DNA of 64,000 bases from Streptomyces marinisediminis (GCF_026262575.1 NZ_JAPKFL010000026.1:17905-81904), one strand, 5' to 3'. Positions 45,124-53,541 are shown, counted from the first letter of the stretch. The notes: generated by a model not told the origin, from the sequence alone. Numbers and translations are program-made.

Positions 45124-45492
45124 TCACAGCACCTCCGGCGCGAGCGAGATGATCTTCATGAACTTCTTCTCGCGCAGCTCACGGCCCACCGGGCCGAAGA
45201 TACGGGTGCCGCGGGGGTCGCCGTCGTTCTTGAGGATGACGGCGGCGTTCTCGTCGAAGCGGATGTACGAGCCGTCGGGGCGGCGGCGCTCCTTGACGGT
45301 GCGCACGATGACGGCCTTGAGGACGTCACCCTTCTTCACGTTGCCACCGGGGATCGCGTCCTTGACGGTGGCGACGATGACGTCGCCGATGCCCGCGTAG
45401 CGGCGACCCGAGCCGCCGAGAACGCGGATGCAAAGGATCTCCTTCGCACCCGTGTTGTCGGCGACGCGAAGCCGCGACTCCTGCTGGATCAC
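45124..45492 (-). CDS. rplN: 50S ribosomal protein L14
   Basis: 122 residues (MIQQESRLRVADNTGAKEIL). Conserved GGSGRRYAGIGDVIVATVKD and the end RELREKKFMKIISLAPEVL. At the subunit interface. First gene of the spc part, 100 bases after rpsQ. Confidence 0.99.
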   Translation of the reverse strand: MIQQESRLRVADNTGAKEILCIRVLGGSGRRYAGIGDVIVATVKDAIPGGNVKKGDVLKAVIVRTVKERRRPDGSYIRFDENAAVILKNDGDPRGTRIFGPVGRELREKKFMKIISLAPEVL

Positions 45493-45520
45493 GTCTATCT
45501 CCTGATCGTCTGCCGGTTCC

Positions 45521-45552
45521 CGGCAGGGGGCGCCTGGCGGCGGCCCCTGCCG
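45521..45552 (-). other. Hairpin at the S10/spc boundary
   Basis: CGGCAGGGG and CCCCTGCCG form a perfect 9-bp stem (14-base loop) in the 100-base gap between rpsQ and rplN. Neighbouring inverted repeats CTGCCGG/CCGGCAG (competing) and AAGGC/GCCTT suggest alternative foldings, as in an attenuator. Confidence 0.55.
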
Positions 45553-45592
45553 AGCCTGGCGGAACTGTCCAGAAGGCTGCTGCCTTCAGGAA

Positions 45593-45901
45593 TTACTTGG
45601 CCTTCTCGAGGATCTCGACGACGCGCCAGCGCTTGGTCGCGGACAGCGGCCGGGTCTCCATCAGGAGGACGCGGTCGCCGACGCCCGCGGCGTTCTGCTC
45701 GTCGTGCGCCTTGAGCTTGTTGGTACGGCGGATGACCTTGCCGTACAGCGCGTGCTTGACGTGGTCCTCGACGGCGACGACGACGGTCTTGTCCATCTTG
45801 TCGCTGACGACAAGGCCCTCGCGCGTCTTGCGGAAGCCGCGCTCGTTGCCCGCGGCGGAGCCGCTGTTGTTCGCAGTAGCAGTCACATTCGTCTCGCTCA
45901 T
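45593..45901 (-). CDS. rpsQ: 30S ribosomal protein S17
   Basis: 102 residues. An N-terminal extension of about 20 residues (TNVTATANNSGSAAGNERG) is followed by the OB-fold (KTREGLVVSDKMDKTVVVAV). Binds 16S helices 7 and 11. Its ATG overlaps the rpmC stop by one base. Last gene of the S10 part. Confidence 0.98.
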   Translation of the reverse strand: MSETNVTATANNSGSAAGNERGFRKTREGLVVSDKMDKTVVVAVEDHVKHALYGKVIRRTNKLKAHDEQNAAGVGDRVLLMETRPLSATKRWRVVEILEKAK

Positions 45902-46125
45902 CAGGCGCTCTCCACCGTCTCGATGCCGAGCTCGCGCTCCCGCATCAGGGTGTAGATCCGGGCGATGTCCTTGCGGACGGCCTTCAGCCGGCTGTTGTTC
46001 TCCAACTGACCGGTAGCCGCCTGGAAGCGGAGCTTGAACAGCTCCTCCTTGGCCTCACGCAGCTTCACAACGAGCTCCTCGTTGTTCAGCTCACGCAGCT
46101 CGCTGGCCTTGGTACCGGCCGCCAT
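45901..46125 (-). CDS. rpmC: 50S ribosomal protein L29
   Basis: 74 residues from ATG 46125 (MAAGTKASELRELNNEELVV), overlapping the rplP stop by one base. Two-helix protein at the polypeptide exit, a trigger-factor and SRP docking site. Conserved LKFQAATGQLEN-type segment (LRFQAATGQLENNSRLK). Confidence 0.98.
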   Translation of the reverse strand: MAAGTKASELRELNNEELVVKLREAKEELFKLRFQAATGQLENNSRLKAVRKDIARIYTLMRERELGIETVESA

Positions 46126-46544
46126 CACGACTCACCTGCCTCGCGCCGCACGATCCGGCACTTCATCGGAAGCTTGTGAGCAGCGCGGGTGAGCGCCTCA
46201 CGAGCAATCTTCTCGTTCGGGTAGGACAGCTCGAACATCACCCGGCCGGGCTTGACGTTCGCGACCCACCACTCCGGCGAGCCCTTGCCGGAACCCATGC
46301 GGGTCTCGGCGGGCTTCTTGGTCAGCGGACGGTCCGGGTAGATGTTGATCCAGACCTTGCCACCACGCTTGATGTGACGCGTCATGGCGATACGAGCCGC
46401 TTCGATCTGCCGGTTCGTGACGTAGGCGGCCGTCACGGCCTGGATGCCGAACTCGCCGAACGCGACCTCGGTACCGCCCTTGGCCATACCGGTCCGCTTG
46501 GGGTGGTGCTGCTTGCGGTGCTTGACCCTGCGGGGGATCAGCAT
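46125..46544 (-). CDS. rplP: 50S ribosomal protein L16
   Basis: 139 residues (MLIPRRVKHRKQHHPKRTGM). Near the A-site tRNA elbow. Signatures GTEVAFGEFGIQA, MTRHIKRGGKVWINIYPDRP and RMGSGKGSPEWWVA. Five bases after rpsC. Confidence 0.99.
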   Translation of the reverse strand: MLIPRRVKHRKQHHPKRTGMAKGGTEVAFGEFGIQAVTAAYVTNRQIEAARIAMTRHIKRGGKVWINIYPDRPLTKKPAETRMGSGKGSPEWWVANVKPGRVMFELSYPNEKIAREALTRAAHKLPMKCRIVRREAGES

Positions 46545-46549
46545 GGCGG

Positions 46550-47371
46550 TCAGGCCTCCTGTCCGGTGCTCTCAGCCGGAGCGGCGGCGGCGTTCGCCTC
46601 GGCCTTGGGGGCCTCGGCGGCGGCCTGCTGCTGCTGCGGCTTGCGGCCACGGCGCTCGCCGCCGCCCCGGCGCGGACGGTCGTTGCCGCCGCGGGAGGGA
46701 CGGTTGCCGGCGCGCGCGGCGGCGTTCTCGGCACGGACCTCGGCGATGTTCTTCACGTCGCCCTTGTAGATCCACACCTTGACGCCGATGCGGCCGAAGG
46801 TGGTCTTGGCCTCGAAGAAGCCGTAGTCGACATTGGCGCGGAGCGTGTGCAGCGGCACCCGGCCCTCGCGGTAGAACTCCGAGCGCGACATCTCGGCACC
46901 GCCGAGACGCCCGCCGCACTGGATCTTGATGCCCTTGGCCCCGGCCTTCATCGTCGACTGCATGCTCTTGCGCATGGCGCGACGGAAGGAGACGCGGGAG
47001 GAGAGCTGCTCGGCGACGGCCTGCGCCACGAGCTGGGCGTCCAGCTCGGGGTTCTTCACCTCGAGGATGTTGAACTGGATCTGCTTGCCGGTCAGCTTCT
47101 CGAGCTTGCCGCGGATGCGCTCCGCCTCGGCGCCGCGGCGGCCGATGACGATGCCCGGACGGGCGGTGTGCACGTCCACGCGCACGCGGTCGCGGGTGCG
47201 CTCGATCTCCACCTTGGAGATGCCGGCCCGCTCCATGCCCTGCGTGAGCAGGCGGCGGATCTCGACGTCTTCCTTGATGTAGTCCTTGTAGAGCTTGTCG
47301 GCGTACCAGCGGGACTTGAAGTCCGTGGTGATGCCGAGGCGGAACCCGTGCGGGTTAACCTTCTGGCCCAT
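46550..47371 (-). CDS. rpsC: 30S ribosomal protein S3
   Basis: 273 residues. KH domain with GRRGAEAERIRGKLEKLTGK (about 76-95), C-terminal domain with GRLGGAEMSRSEFYREGRVP. The last about 60 residues are an Arg/Gly then Gln/Ala/Glu-rich extension (RGGNDRPRRGGGERRGRKPQ), longer than E. coli S3 (233 residues) but usual in Streptomyces. Part of the mRNA entry helicase. Overlaps rplV by one base. Confidence 0.98.
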   Translation of the reverse strand: MGQKVNPHGFRLGITTDFKSRWYADKLYKDYIKEDVEIRRLLTQGMERAGISKVEIERTRDRVRVDVHTARPGIVIGRRGAEAERIRGKLEKLTGKQIQFNILEVKNPELDAQLVAQAVAEQLSSRVSFRRAMRKSMQSTMKAGAKGIKIQCGGRLGGAEMSRSEFYREGRVPLHTLRANVDYGFFEAKTTFGRIGVKVWIYKGDVKNIAEVRAENAAARAGNRPSRGGNDRPRRGGGERRGRKPQQQQAAAEAPKAEANAAAAPAESTGQEA

Positions 47372-47718
47372 TACCGGGTCCCTTCCTTGGCTCCGACGAC
47401 CACCGTGATGTGGCTCGTCCGCTTGCGAATCCGGTAGGCGCGGCCCTGGGCGCGCGGACGGAAACGCTTCAGGGTCGGGCCCTCGTCGACGTAGGCCTCC
47501 TTGACGAACAGGGTGCTCACGTCGGTGTGGTCGTAGTTGTGCGCGGCGTTGGCGATGGCGCTGTCGAGCACCTTGCCCACCGGCACGCTCGCGGCCTGCG
47601 GGGCGAAACGCAGGACCGCCTGAGCCTCCGCGGCGTCCATGCCGCGAACAAGGTCCACCACCCGGCGGGCCTTCATGGGCGTGACGCGCACATAGCGCGC
47701 CTGGGCCCTGGCTTCCAT
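47371..47718 (-). CDS. rplV: 50S ribosomal protein L22
   Basis: 115 residues from ATG 47718 (MEARAQARYVRVTPMKARRV), with GAAGGGA 6 bases upstream; a GTG or ATG further up is not conserved. The beta-hairpin FRPRAQGRAYRIRKRTSHI lines the exit tunnel, where changes can give macrolide resistance. Confidence 0.98.
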   Translation of the reverse strand: MEARAQARYVRVTPMKARRVVDLVRGMDAAEAQAVLRFAPQAASVPVGKVLDSAIANAAHNYDHTDVSTLFVKEAYVDEGPTLKRFRPRAQGRAYRIRKRTSHITVVVGAKEGTR

Positions 47719-47761
47719 GGTTGTCCCTTCGGTGTCAGTCATAGTCGTTGCACCCAGCCGA

Positions 47762-48043
47762 TCAGCGACGACGCGACTTGCGGTCGTCCTTCACGTGGCC
47801 GCGGAAGGTGCGGGTCGGCGCGAACTCGCCGAGCTTGTGGCCGACCATCGACTCGGTGACGAACACCGGGACGTGCTTGCGGCCGTCGTGCACCGCGATC
47901 GTGTGGCCGAGCATGGCCGGGACGATCATGGAGCGGCGGGACCAGGTCTTGATGACGTTCTTGGAGCCCGCGTCGTTCTGTGCGTCCACCTTCTTGATCA
48001 GGTGGTCGTCGACGAAGGGCCCCTTCTTGAGACTGCGCGGCAT
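47762..48043 (-). CDS. rpsS: 30S ribosomal protein S19
   Basis: 93 residues (MPRSLKKGPFVDDHLIKKVD). Conserved TWSRRSMIVPAMLGHTIAVHDG and KLGEFAPTRTFRGHVKDDRK. In the 30S head near the A site. 14 bases after rplB. Confidence 0.99.
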   Translation of the reverse strand: MPRSLKKGPFVDDHLIKKVDAQNDAGSKNVIKTWSRRSMIVPAMLGHTIAVHDGRKHVPVFVTESMVGHKLGEFAPTRTFRGHVKDDRKSRRR

Positions 48044-48057
48044 CGAAAACCCGCCTC

Positions 48058-48894
48058 CTAGCGCTTCTTGTTCGTCTTGCGGCGGCGGACGATGTACTTG
48101 TTGCTGGCCTTCTTCGGCGAGCGCGTACGTCCTTCCTTCTGGCCCCACGGGGACACCGGGTGGCGACCACCGGAGGTACGACCCTCACCACCACCGTGCG
48201 GGTGGTCGATCGGGTTCATGACGACGCCGCGGACGGTCGGGCGCACGCCCAGCCAGCGCTTGCGGCCCGCCTTGCCCCAGTTGATGTTCGACTGCTCGGC
48301 GTTGCCGACCTCGCCGACGGTGGCGCGGCAGCGGACGTCGACCAGGCGGATCTCACCGGACGGCATGCGCAGGTGGGCCATGGAGCCCTCCCGCGCGAGG
48401 AGCTGCACGGCGGCACCCGCGGAGCGGGCGAACTTCGCGCCGCCGCCGGGCCGCAGCTCGATCGCGTGGATGGTCGTACCGACCGGGATGTTGCGCAGCG
48501 GCAGGTTGTTGCCCGGCTTGATGTCGGCCCCGGGGCCGTTCTCGACCCGGTCGCCCTGCTGGATGCCGCGCGGCGCGAGGATGTAGCGCTTCTCGCCGTC
48601 GGCGTAGTGCAGCAGCGCGATGCGCGCGGTGCGGTTGGGGTCGTACTCGATGTGCGCGACCTTGGCCGGCACGCCGTCCTTGTCGTGCCGACGGAAGTCG
48701 ATCACGCGGTAGGCGCGCTTGTGGCCACCGCCCTGGTGGCGGACGGTCACACGACCGGCGTTGTTACGGCCGCCCTTGCTGTGCAGCGGGCGGACCAGCG
48801 ACTTCTCCGGCGTGGACCGCGTGACCTCGACGAAGTCGGCGACGCTGGCGCCACGACGGCCAGGAGTCGTCGGCTTGTACTTGCGGATACCCAT
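48058..48894 (-). CDS. rplB: 50S ribosomal protein L2
   Basis: 278 residues (MGIRKYKPTTPGRRGASVAD). Needed for peptidyl transferase function and subunit joining. Signature NPIDHPHGGGEGRTSGGRHP with the conserved histidine, and GRVTVRHQGGGHKRAYR near the N-terminus. Confidence 0.99.
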   Translation of the reverse strand: MGIRKYKPTTPGRRGASVADFVEVTRSTPEKSLVRPLHSKGGRNNAGRVTVRHQGGGHKRAYRVIDFRRHDKDGVPAKVAHIEYDPNRTARIALLHYADGEKRYILAPRGIQQGDRVENGPGADIKPGNNLPLRNIPVGTTIHAIELRPGGGAKFARSAGAAVQLLAREGSMAHLRMPSGEIRLVDVRCRATVGEVGNAEQSNINWGKAGRKRWLGVRPTVRGVVMNPIDHPHGGGEGRTSGGRHPVSPWGQKEGRTRSPKKASNKYIVRRRKTNKKR

Positions 48895-48934
48895 TTCTCA
48901 GTCCTCGTCCGATATCGGACGGCTCCTGTCCCCG

Positions 48935-49276
48935 TTAGGAGACCGGGCCGCCGAAGATGTCGATACGGTCGCCCTCGGCGAGGGTCACGATGGCGCGCTT
49001 GGTGTCCTTGCGCTTGCCGAAACCGGTGCGAGTGCGCTTGCGCTTGCCCTGCCGGTTGATCGTGTTGACCCCGGTGACCTTGACCGAGAAGACCGCCTCG
49101 ACGGCCTGCTTGATCTGGGTCTTGTTGGCGCGCGGGTCGACGATGAACGTGTACTTGTTCTCGTCCAGCAGCGCGTAGCTCTTCTCCGAGACCACGGGCT
49201 TCAGCAGCACGTCACGGGGGTCCGTGAAGGTGGTGCTGGTGACCGTGGCGGCCGCGGTGGCGGTGGCCTCGCTCAT
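48935..49276 (-). CDS. rplW: 50S ribosomal protein L23
   Basis: 113 residues. A Thr/Ala N-terminal extension, then DPRDVLLKPVVSEKSYALLD and KTQIKQAVEAVFSVKVTGVN. Exit-tunnel docking site for trigger factor and SRP. Overlaps the rplD stop by one base. Confidence 0.98.
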   Translation of the reverse strand: MSEATATAAATVTSTTFTDPRDVLLKPVVSEKSYALLDENKYTFIVDPRANKTQIKQAVEAVFSVKVTGVNTINRQGKRKRTRTGFGKRKDTKRAIVTLAEGDRIDIFGGPVS

Positions 49277-49950
49277 CAGGCGTTGCTCCCTTCGAGCTCG
49301 GCCTCGGAGGCGACGGCCTTACCGGCCTTGGCGGGCCCGGCGACGAAGGCGTCGTAGGCGGCCTTGGTGAAGACCACGTCGTCGGAGACGAGCACGTCGT
49401 ACGTGTTCAGCTGGCCCGGCTCCAGGATGTGCACCTGGGGCAGGTTGCGGGCGGACAGCCACGCGGCCTCGTCGGCCCGGTCGGCGACCAGGAGCACGTT
49501 CCTGCGCTCGGTCAGCTTGCCGAACAGGGTCTTGGCGGCCTTGGTGGAGGCGTCGCCCTCGACCACGCCGGTCACCACGTGGACGCGGTCGTGCCGGGCA
49601 CGGTCGGAGAGGGCACCGCGCAGGGCGGCGGCCTTCATCTTCTTCGGCGTCCGCTGGGCGTAGTCACGCGGCACGGGACCGTGCACGGTGCCACCGCCGG
49701 CGAACTGCGGCGCGCGGGTCGAGCCCTGACGGGCGCGGCCGGTGCCCTTCTGGCGGTACGGCTTCTTGCCACCGCCGCGGACCTCGCCACGGGTCTTGGT
49801 CTTGTGCGTGCCCTGACGGGCAGCGGCCAGCTGTGCGACGACGACCTGGTGGATCAGCGGAACGCTGACCTTCGCGTCGAAGATCTCCGCGGGGAGCTCG
49901 ACGGTCCCGGCCTTGTCGCCTGCCGGCGAAAGGATGTCAATGGTGCTCAT
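49276..49950 (-). CDS. rplD: 50S ribosomal protein L4
   Basis: 224 residues. The extended loop with RGGGKKPYRQKGTGRARQGS reaches the exit tunnel. In E. coli L4 also represses the S10 operon through the leader, which here is long and hairpin-rich. Five bases after rplC. Confidence 0.99.
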   Translation of the reverse strand: MSTIDILSPAGDKAGTVELPAEIFDAKVSVPLIHQVVVAQLAAARQGTHKTKTRGEVRGGGKKPYRQKGTGRARQGSTRAPQFAGGGTVHGPVPRDYAQRTPKKMKAAALRGALSDRARHDRVHVVTGVVEGDASTKAAKTLFGKLTERRNVLLVADRADEAAWLSARNLPQVHILEPGQLNTYDVLVSDDVVFTKAAYDAFVAGPAKAGKAVASEAELEGSNA

Positions 49951-49955
49951 CTACC

Positions 49956-50600
49956 TCAGGCCCCCTTGGCCGCGGTACGGACCAGGACGAGGCCGCCGTT
50001 CGGACCGGGGACGGCGCCCTTGATGAGCAGCAGTCCCTTCTCCGCGTCAACGGCGTGGACGGTCAGGTTCTGGGTGGTGACCCGCTCGTTGCCCATGCGG
50101 CCCGCCATGCGCATGCCCTTGAAGACACGGCCCGGCGTGGCGCAGCCACCGATGGAGCCGGGCTTGCGGTGCACGCGGTGCGCGCCGTGGGACGCCTTGC
50201 CGCCGTGGAAGCCGTGACGCTTCATGACACCGGCGGTGCCCTTGCCCTTGGACTTGCCGGTCACGTCGACCTTGAGACCGGACTCGAACACCTCGGCGGT
50301 GATCTCCTGGCCCAGCGTGTACTCGGACGCGTTCTCGGTGCGGATCTCCACGAGGTGGCGCCGGGGCGTGACGTCCGCCTGGGCGAAGTGGCCCTTGAGG
50401 GGCTTGTTCACCTTGCGCGGGTCGATCTCGCCGAAGGCGATCTGGACGGCGCCGTAGCCGTCACGGTCTGCGGTGCGCACCTGGGTGACGACACAGGGCC
50501 CGGCCTTGACGACGGTTACCGGGACGACACGGTTGTTGTCGTCCCAGACCTGGGTCATGCCGAGCTTCTCGCCCAGGAGGCCCTTGATCTGCTTAGCCAT
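49956..50600 (-). CDS. rplC: 50S ribosomal protein L3
   Basis: 214 residues from ATG 50600 (MAKQIKGLLGEKLGMTQVWD). W-loop region KGKGTAGVMKRHGFHGGKAS near the peptidyl transferase centre. Early assembly protein. 13 bases after rpsJ. Confidence 0.99.
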   Translation of the reverse strand: MAKQIKGLLGEKLGMTQVWDDNNRVVPVTVVKAGPCVVTQVRTADRDGYGAVQIAFGEIDPRKVNKPLKGHFAQADVTPRRHLVEIRTENASEYTLGQEITAEVFESGLKVDVTGKSKGKGTAGVMKRHGFHGGKASHGAHRVHRKPGSIGGCATPGRVFKGMRMAGRMGNERVTTQNLTVHAVDAEKGLLLIKGAVPGPNGGLVLVRTAAKGA

Positions 50601-50613
50601 CTTCCCGCACCCC

Positions 50614-50922
50614 TCAGAGCTTGATCTCGATGTCAACGCCGGCCGGAAGGTCCAGGCGCATCAGCGAGTCAACGGTCTTGGGCGTCGGGTCGAGGATGTC
50701 GATCAGACGCTTGTGGGTGCGCATCTCGAAGTGCTCGCGCGAGTCCTTGTACTTGTGCGGCGACTTGATGACGCAGTACACGTTCTTCTCAGTGGGCAGC
50801 GGCACCGGGCCCGCGACCGACGCACCAGTGCGCGTCACCGTCTCGACGATCTTCTTCGCCGAGTTGTCGATGACCTCGTGGTCGTAGGCCTTGAGCCGGA
50901 TGCGGATCTTCTGTCCCGCCAT
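50614..50922 (-). CDS. rpsJ: 30S ribosomal protein S10
   Basis: 102 residues from ATG 50922 (MAGQKIRIRLKAYDHEVIDN). Also NusE, partner of NusB in antitermination. Conserved PVPLPTEKNVYCVIKSPHKY. First gene of the S10-spc row; unlike in many bacteria, tuf, fusA and rpsL-rpsG are not next to it, as in Streptomyces. Confidence 0.99.
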   Translation of the reverse strand: MAGQKIRIRLKAYDHEVIDNSAKKIVETVTRTGASVAGPVPLPTEKNVYCVIKSPHKYKDSREHFEMRTHKRLIDILDPTPKTVDSLMRLDLPAGVDIEIKL

Positions 50923-51229
50923 GGCTACTTCGTAGTCCTGTCTCTCGTAACGCTCTGGAACCCGGCGGCTCCGTGGTTCCACCCGGCACCTCGACCCACG
51001 CGGTCGGGCGTGTCGTGTTCCCTCTCGTACTTCTCCGTGGCCGGAGAGGTCCCTCGGGGAAGGAACCGGGGGAAGAAACCCACCGGGTGCCTGGTTAAAA
51101 GCCCCTCCCGCGCTTCCCGGAAGATTCCCGTACTTCCGCTCCTGACGAGGAGCGACGAGTACCTGGGACTCGCTTCCAGTCCTCCCGGCGGGAGGCGCAC
51201 AGCATCGGCACTCAACCGAGCAACCGGAA
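50923..51229 (-). promoter_or_regulatory. S10 operon leader with three hairpins
   Basis: Untranslated region upstream of rpsJ. Hairpins: TCTCCG/CGGAGA with a 4-base loop (51032-51047), CGCTCCT/AGGAGCG with a 4-base loop (51137-51154) and CCTCCC/GGGAGG with a 3-base loop (51181-51195). Their density suggests a control leader. I could not fix the promoter boxes; the less GC-rich stretch 51195-51250 is the best candidate. Confidence 0.5.
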
Positions 51230-51986
51230 CAGTGTGCCATACAGGACAGAGCCGTCGCCAATCGGCCGCGGGGCCCTCACGTCGGCCACCGGCCGGACCC
51301 GCTCCGGGGCGACGGCACCGGGCGGACACCCCGCGGGCCGCCGACGCGCTCGCCGCGCGCGGTGGGCGCTGGACGCCGGGTTCGCCGTCGCGCCCCGCCC
51401 GCGTCCGCGCACCTGCCCGGGGACCGTGCACGCGCTCCACCCGGAACGTTACCCGGCTCCGCACACCGGCATGCCTGCCCACCCCGGCCAGTTCTCCACA
51501 CCGCCCCACCCCGGCCACGACCGCCCGCGCGGCACGAGCGCGGGCCGACACGCGGACGCGACCGCGCACTGGGCGCGACCGTGCGCTGGGCGCGACCGCG
51601 CACGGCGCGATCGGCGCGGACGACGGCCGGAGCCGAGCGCGGCCCGGGTCGGTACGGAACCGGTCAGCCGGGGCCGGGGCGTGGCCAGCCGGGACGGCCC
51701 GACCGGCGCGACGGACGGCGTCGGCGCGGCCCGGCCCGGGCACAGCGACCCGGGGCCGGGACGGGGTCGCCCGAGGCGGCGGCCGGTCCCGGCACGGCCG
51801 GGCGGGCATGACTGGCCGGGTCACGTCGGCCGGGGCGTGGTCGGCCGGAGCCGGGCGCGGCCGTGCCGGGACGACAGGGTCGACCCTGGCACGCTCGGCC
51901 CGGGGCGGCCAGCCTGCTCACGGCGGTCGTCCGCGACCCGGGTCCACCTCGCGGCGCACGGCTGGCCGGGGCGCGGCCGGGCGCGG
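51230..51986. other. GC-rich non-coding region upstream of the S10 operon
   Basis: About 750 bases with no gene I can support. Frames are open by composition only, and their translations are Arg/Gly/Ala/Pro low complexity. It includes three 17-base tandem repeats (51557-51607) and scattered GGCCGG/CCGGCC motifs. Confidence 0.5.
51557..51607. repeat. 17-bp tandem repeat, three copies
   Basis: Units CGCGACCGCGCACTGGG, CGCGACCGTGCGCTGGG and CGCGACCGCGCACGGCG follow each other without gaps. Confidence 0.85.
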
Positions 51987-52448
51987 TCACCGGACCGGCA
52001 GCGACCCCGTCAGGGCCGCATCGCCATCCGCCTCCGGCCGTGGCCCGAAGATCCGGCGGTCACCTTCCGCGATCGGCACGTCGTTGATGCTGGCCTCCCG
52101 GCGGGACATCAGCCCCTGCTCCGTGAACTCCCACAGCTCGTTGCCGTAGCTGCGCCACCACTGCCCGGCGGCGTCCCGGCACTCGTACTGGAAGCGGACG
52201 GCGATCCGGTGCGGCCCGAAGCTCCACAGCTCCTTGCGCAGCGCGTGATCCAGCTCGCGGCGCCACTTCGCGCGCAGGAACGCGACGATCTCCTCGCGGC
52301 CCCGCAGGAACGCGTCGCGGTTCCGCCACACCGAGTCCTCGGTGTAGGCGAGCGCGACGCGCTCGGGGTCCCGCGTGTTCCACGCGTCCTCGGCGGCCCG
52401 CACCTTGCGTCGGGCACCGGCCTCGTCGAACGGCGGCCGTGGCTCCAT
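51987..52448 (-). CDS. NTF2-like (DUF1348/SnoaL-like) protein
   Basis: 153 residues (MEPRPPFDEAGARRKVRAAE). The nuclear-transport-factor-2 fold is suggested by EDAWNTRDPERVALAYTEDS, VWRNRDAFLRGREEIVAFLR and the C-terminal strands FQYECRDAAGQWWRSYGNELWEF with MSRREASINDVPI. The group is usually annotated as DUF1348, a small cone-shaped fold that binds or converts small molecules. Divergent from a TetR gene, with two identical palindromic operators between, so it is probably its target gene. Confidence 0.88.
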   Translation of the reverse strand: MEPRPPFDEAGARRKVRAAEDAWNTRDPERVALAYTEDSVWRNRDAFLRGREEIVAFLRAKWRRELDHALRKELWSFGPHRIAVRFQYECRDAAGQWWRSYGNELWEFTEQGLMSRREASINDVPIAEGDRRIFGPRPEADGDAALTGSLPVR

Positions 52449-52468
52449 GGCGTGACTCCTCCCGCAAC

Positions 52469-52490
52469 CGGGAGAACGATCGTTCTCCCG
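52469..52490. promoter_or_regulatory. TetR operator 1 (22-bp perfect palindrome)
   Basis: Core GAGAACGATCGTTCTC (52472-52487), extended by CGG/CCG to 22 perfectly paired bases. It lies 20 bases from the start of the NTF2-like gene. Confidence 0.88.
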
Positions 52491-52507
52491 TCGTTGACCC
52501 TACCCTA

Positions 52508-52523
52508 GAGAACGATCGTTCTC
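52508..52523. promoter_or_regulatory. TetR operator 2 (16-bp perfect palindrome)
   Basis: GAGAACGATCGTTCTC, identical in its 16 bases to operator 1, with centres 36 bases apart. It lies 16 bases before the TetR start. A TTGACC box (52494-52499) lies between the operators and could be -35 for the TetR gene. Confidence 0.88.
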
Positions 52524-52539
52524 ACCGCCAGGGGAGCCC

Positions 52540-53112
52540 ATGACCGACGACGCCGACACCCGCGCCCGCCTGCTCGACGCCGCCGAGGAGCTGTTCTACG
52601 CGCGCGGCGTCCAGGCCGTGGGCATGGACGAGCTCCGCGCCGCGTCCGGGCTCTCGCTCAAGCGCCTGTACCGGTGCTTCGCGTCCAAGAACGAGCTGGT
52701 CGCCGCCTACCTCCGACGCCGGGACGCCCGCTGGCGGGCCGACCTGGCCGCCTACGTCACCGCCCACGCCGCCACCCCCGACGCCGCGCCGCTCGCCGTC
52801 TTCGACTGGCTGCACGCCTGGTTCGCCGCCCCCGGCTTCCGGGGCTGCGCCTTCGTCAACGCCGTCGGTGAGCTGGGCCCCGCCTCGGCGGACGTGACCC
52901 ACGCCGCCCGCGAGCACAAGCGGGCACTGCACGCCTACCTCACCGGGCTCGTCCGCCCCCTGGGCGTCGCGGACCCGGCCGGCCTGGCCACCCAGCTCGC
53001 GATCCTCGTCGACGGGGCGATCAGCAACGCCGCCCTCACCGCCGACCCGTGCACCGCCCCCCAGGCCCGCGCCGCCGCCCACACCCTCCTGACCACCACC
53101 CCGCACACCTGA
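52540..53112 (+). CDS. TetR-family transcriptional regulator
   Basis: 190 residues from ATG 52540. HTH at about 8-55 (TRARLLDAAEELFYARGVQA, MDELRAASGLSLKRLYRCFA). An all-helical ligand-binding and dimer domain follows (WLHAWFAAPGFRGCAFVNAVG with one cysteine, then AILVDGAISNAAL). It probably represses the divergent NTF2-like gene and itself by binding the two palindromes. Ligand unknown. A hairpin at 53306-53340 may terminate it. Confidence 0.93.
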   Translation: MTDDADTRARLLDAAEELFYARGVQAVGMDELRAASGLSLKRLYRCFASKNELVAAYLRRRDARWRADLAAYVTAHAATPDAAPLAVFDWLHAWFAAPGFRGCAFVNAVGELGPASADVTHAAREHKRALHAYLTGLVRPLGVADPAGLATQLAILVDGAISNAALTADPCTAPQARAAAHTLLTTTPHT

Positions 53113-53541
53113 CCCTCCCCGCCCACACACACCGCCGCAGGGACCCCGGCTCAGCGCCGCACCCTCGCGCACGGCCAGCACGGCGGCGCCCCGGCACGGC
53201 GGCAACCCAACCGACCCGGCAACGGGCAACACCCCCGGCGCGGGCGGGCACCGGCTCGGCACGTTGGGTCCGAGACGTTGGGTTCGAGCACAACCGCAGC
53301 AGTGCGGCCCCCGACCGCTGAAGTGCACGGAGCGGGGGCCGAGGCCCACGGATGGTCGGGACCTGCTCCGGACCACGACCTTCACCCGACGCCGCCGCAG
53401 GCCAAGCACCCCTACGCCACCAGCCACTCCCCCGCGCTGGACGCCCCCACCTCGCGACAGCGCCACCAGGAAGAACAGAAGGCCGGGCCCCACGTACCGG
53501 CCGCCCGGAGACTGCCGACCCCTGCTCGAACGCACGCGAAC
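53113..53541. other. Gap downstream of the TetR gene with terminator-like hairpin and 14-bp repeat
   Basis: About 430 bases with no gene that I can support. It contains two tandem copies of ACGTTGGGTYCGAG (53261-53288) and the hairpin at 53306-53340. Confidence 0.5.
53306..53340 (+). terminator. Possible terminator downstream of TetR gene
   Basis: GGCCCCCG and CGGGGGCC pair perfectly, with an inner CCG/CGG and small internal bulges. It lies 194 bases past the TetR stop. Confidence 0.5.

Noticed and set aside
51234..52508. Long open frame upstream of and across the NTF2-like gene, plus strand
   Set aside because: Low-complexity Arg/Gly/Pro translation, no ribosome binding site, and it runs antisense through a clear gene.
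53268..53300. T-arm-like sequence (GTTGGGTTCGAGCACAAC) suggesting a tRNA remnant or attachment site
   Set aside because: No acceptor, D or anticodon arm fits around it, and the stem has a mismatch. It is explained by the 14-bp tandem repeat.
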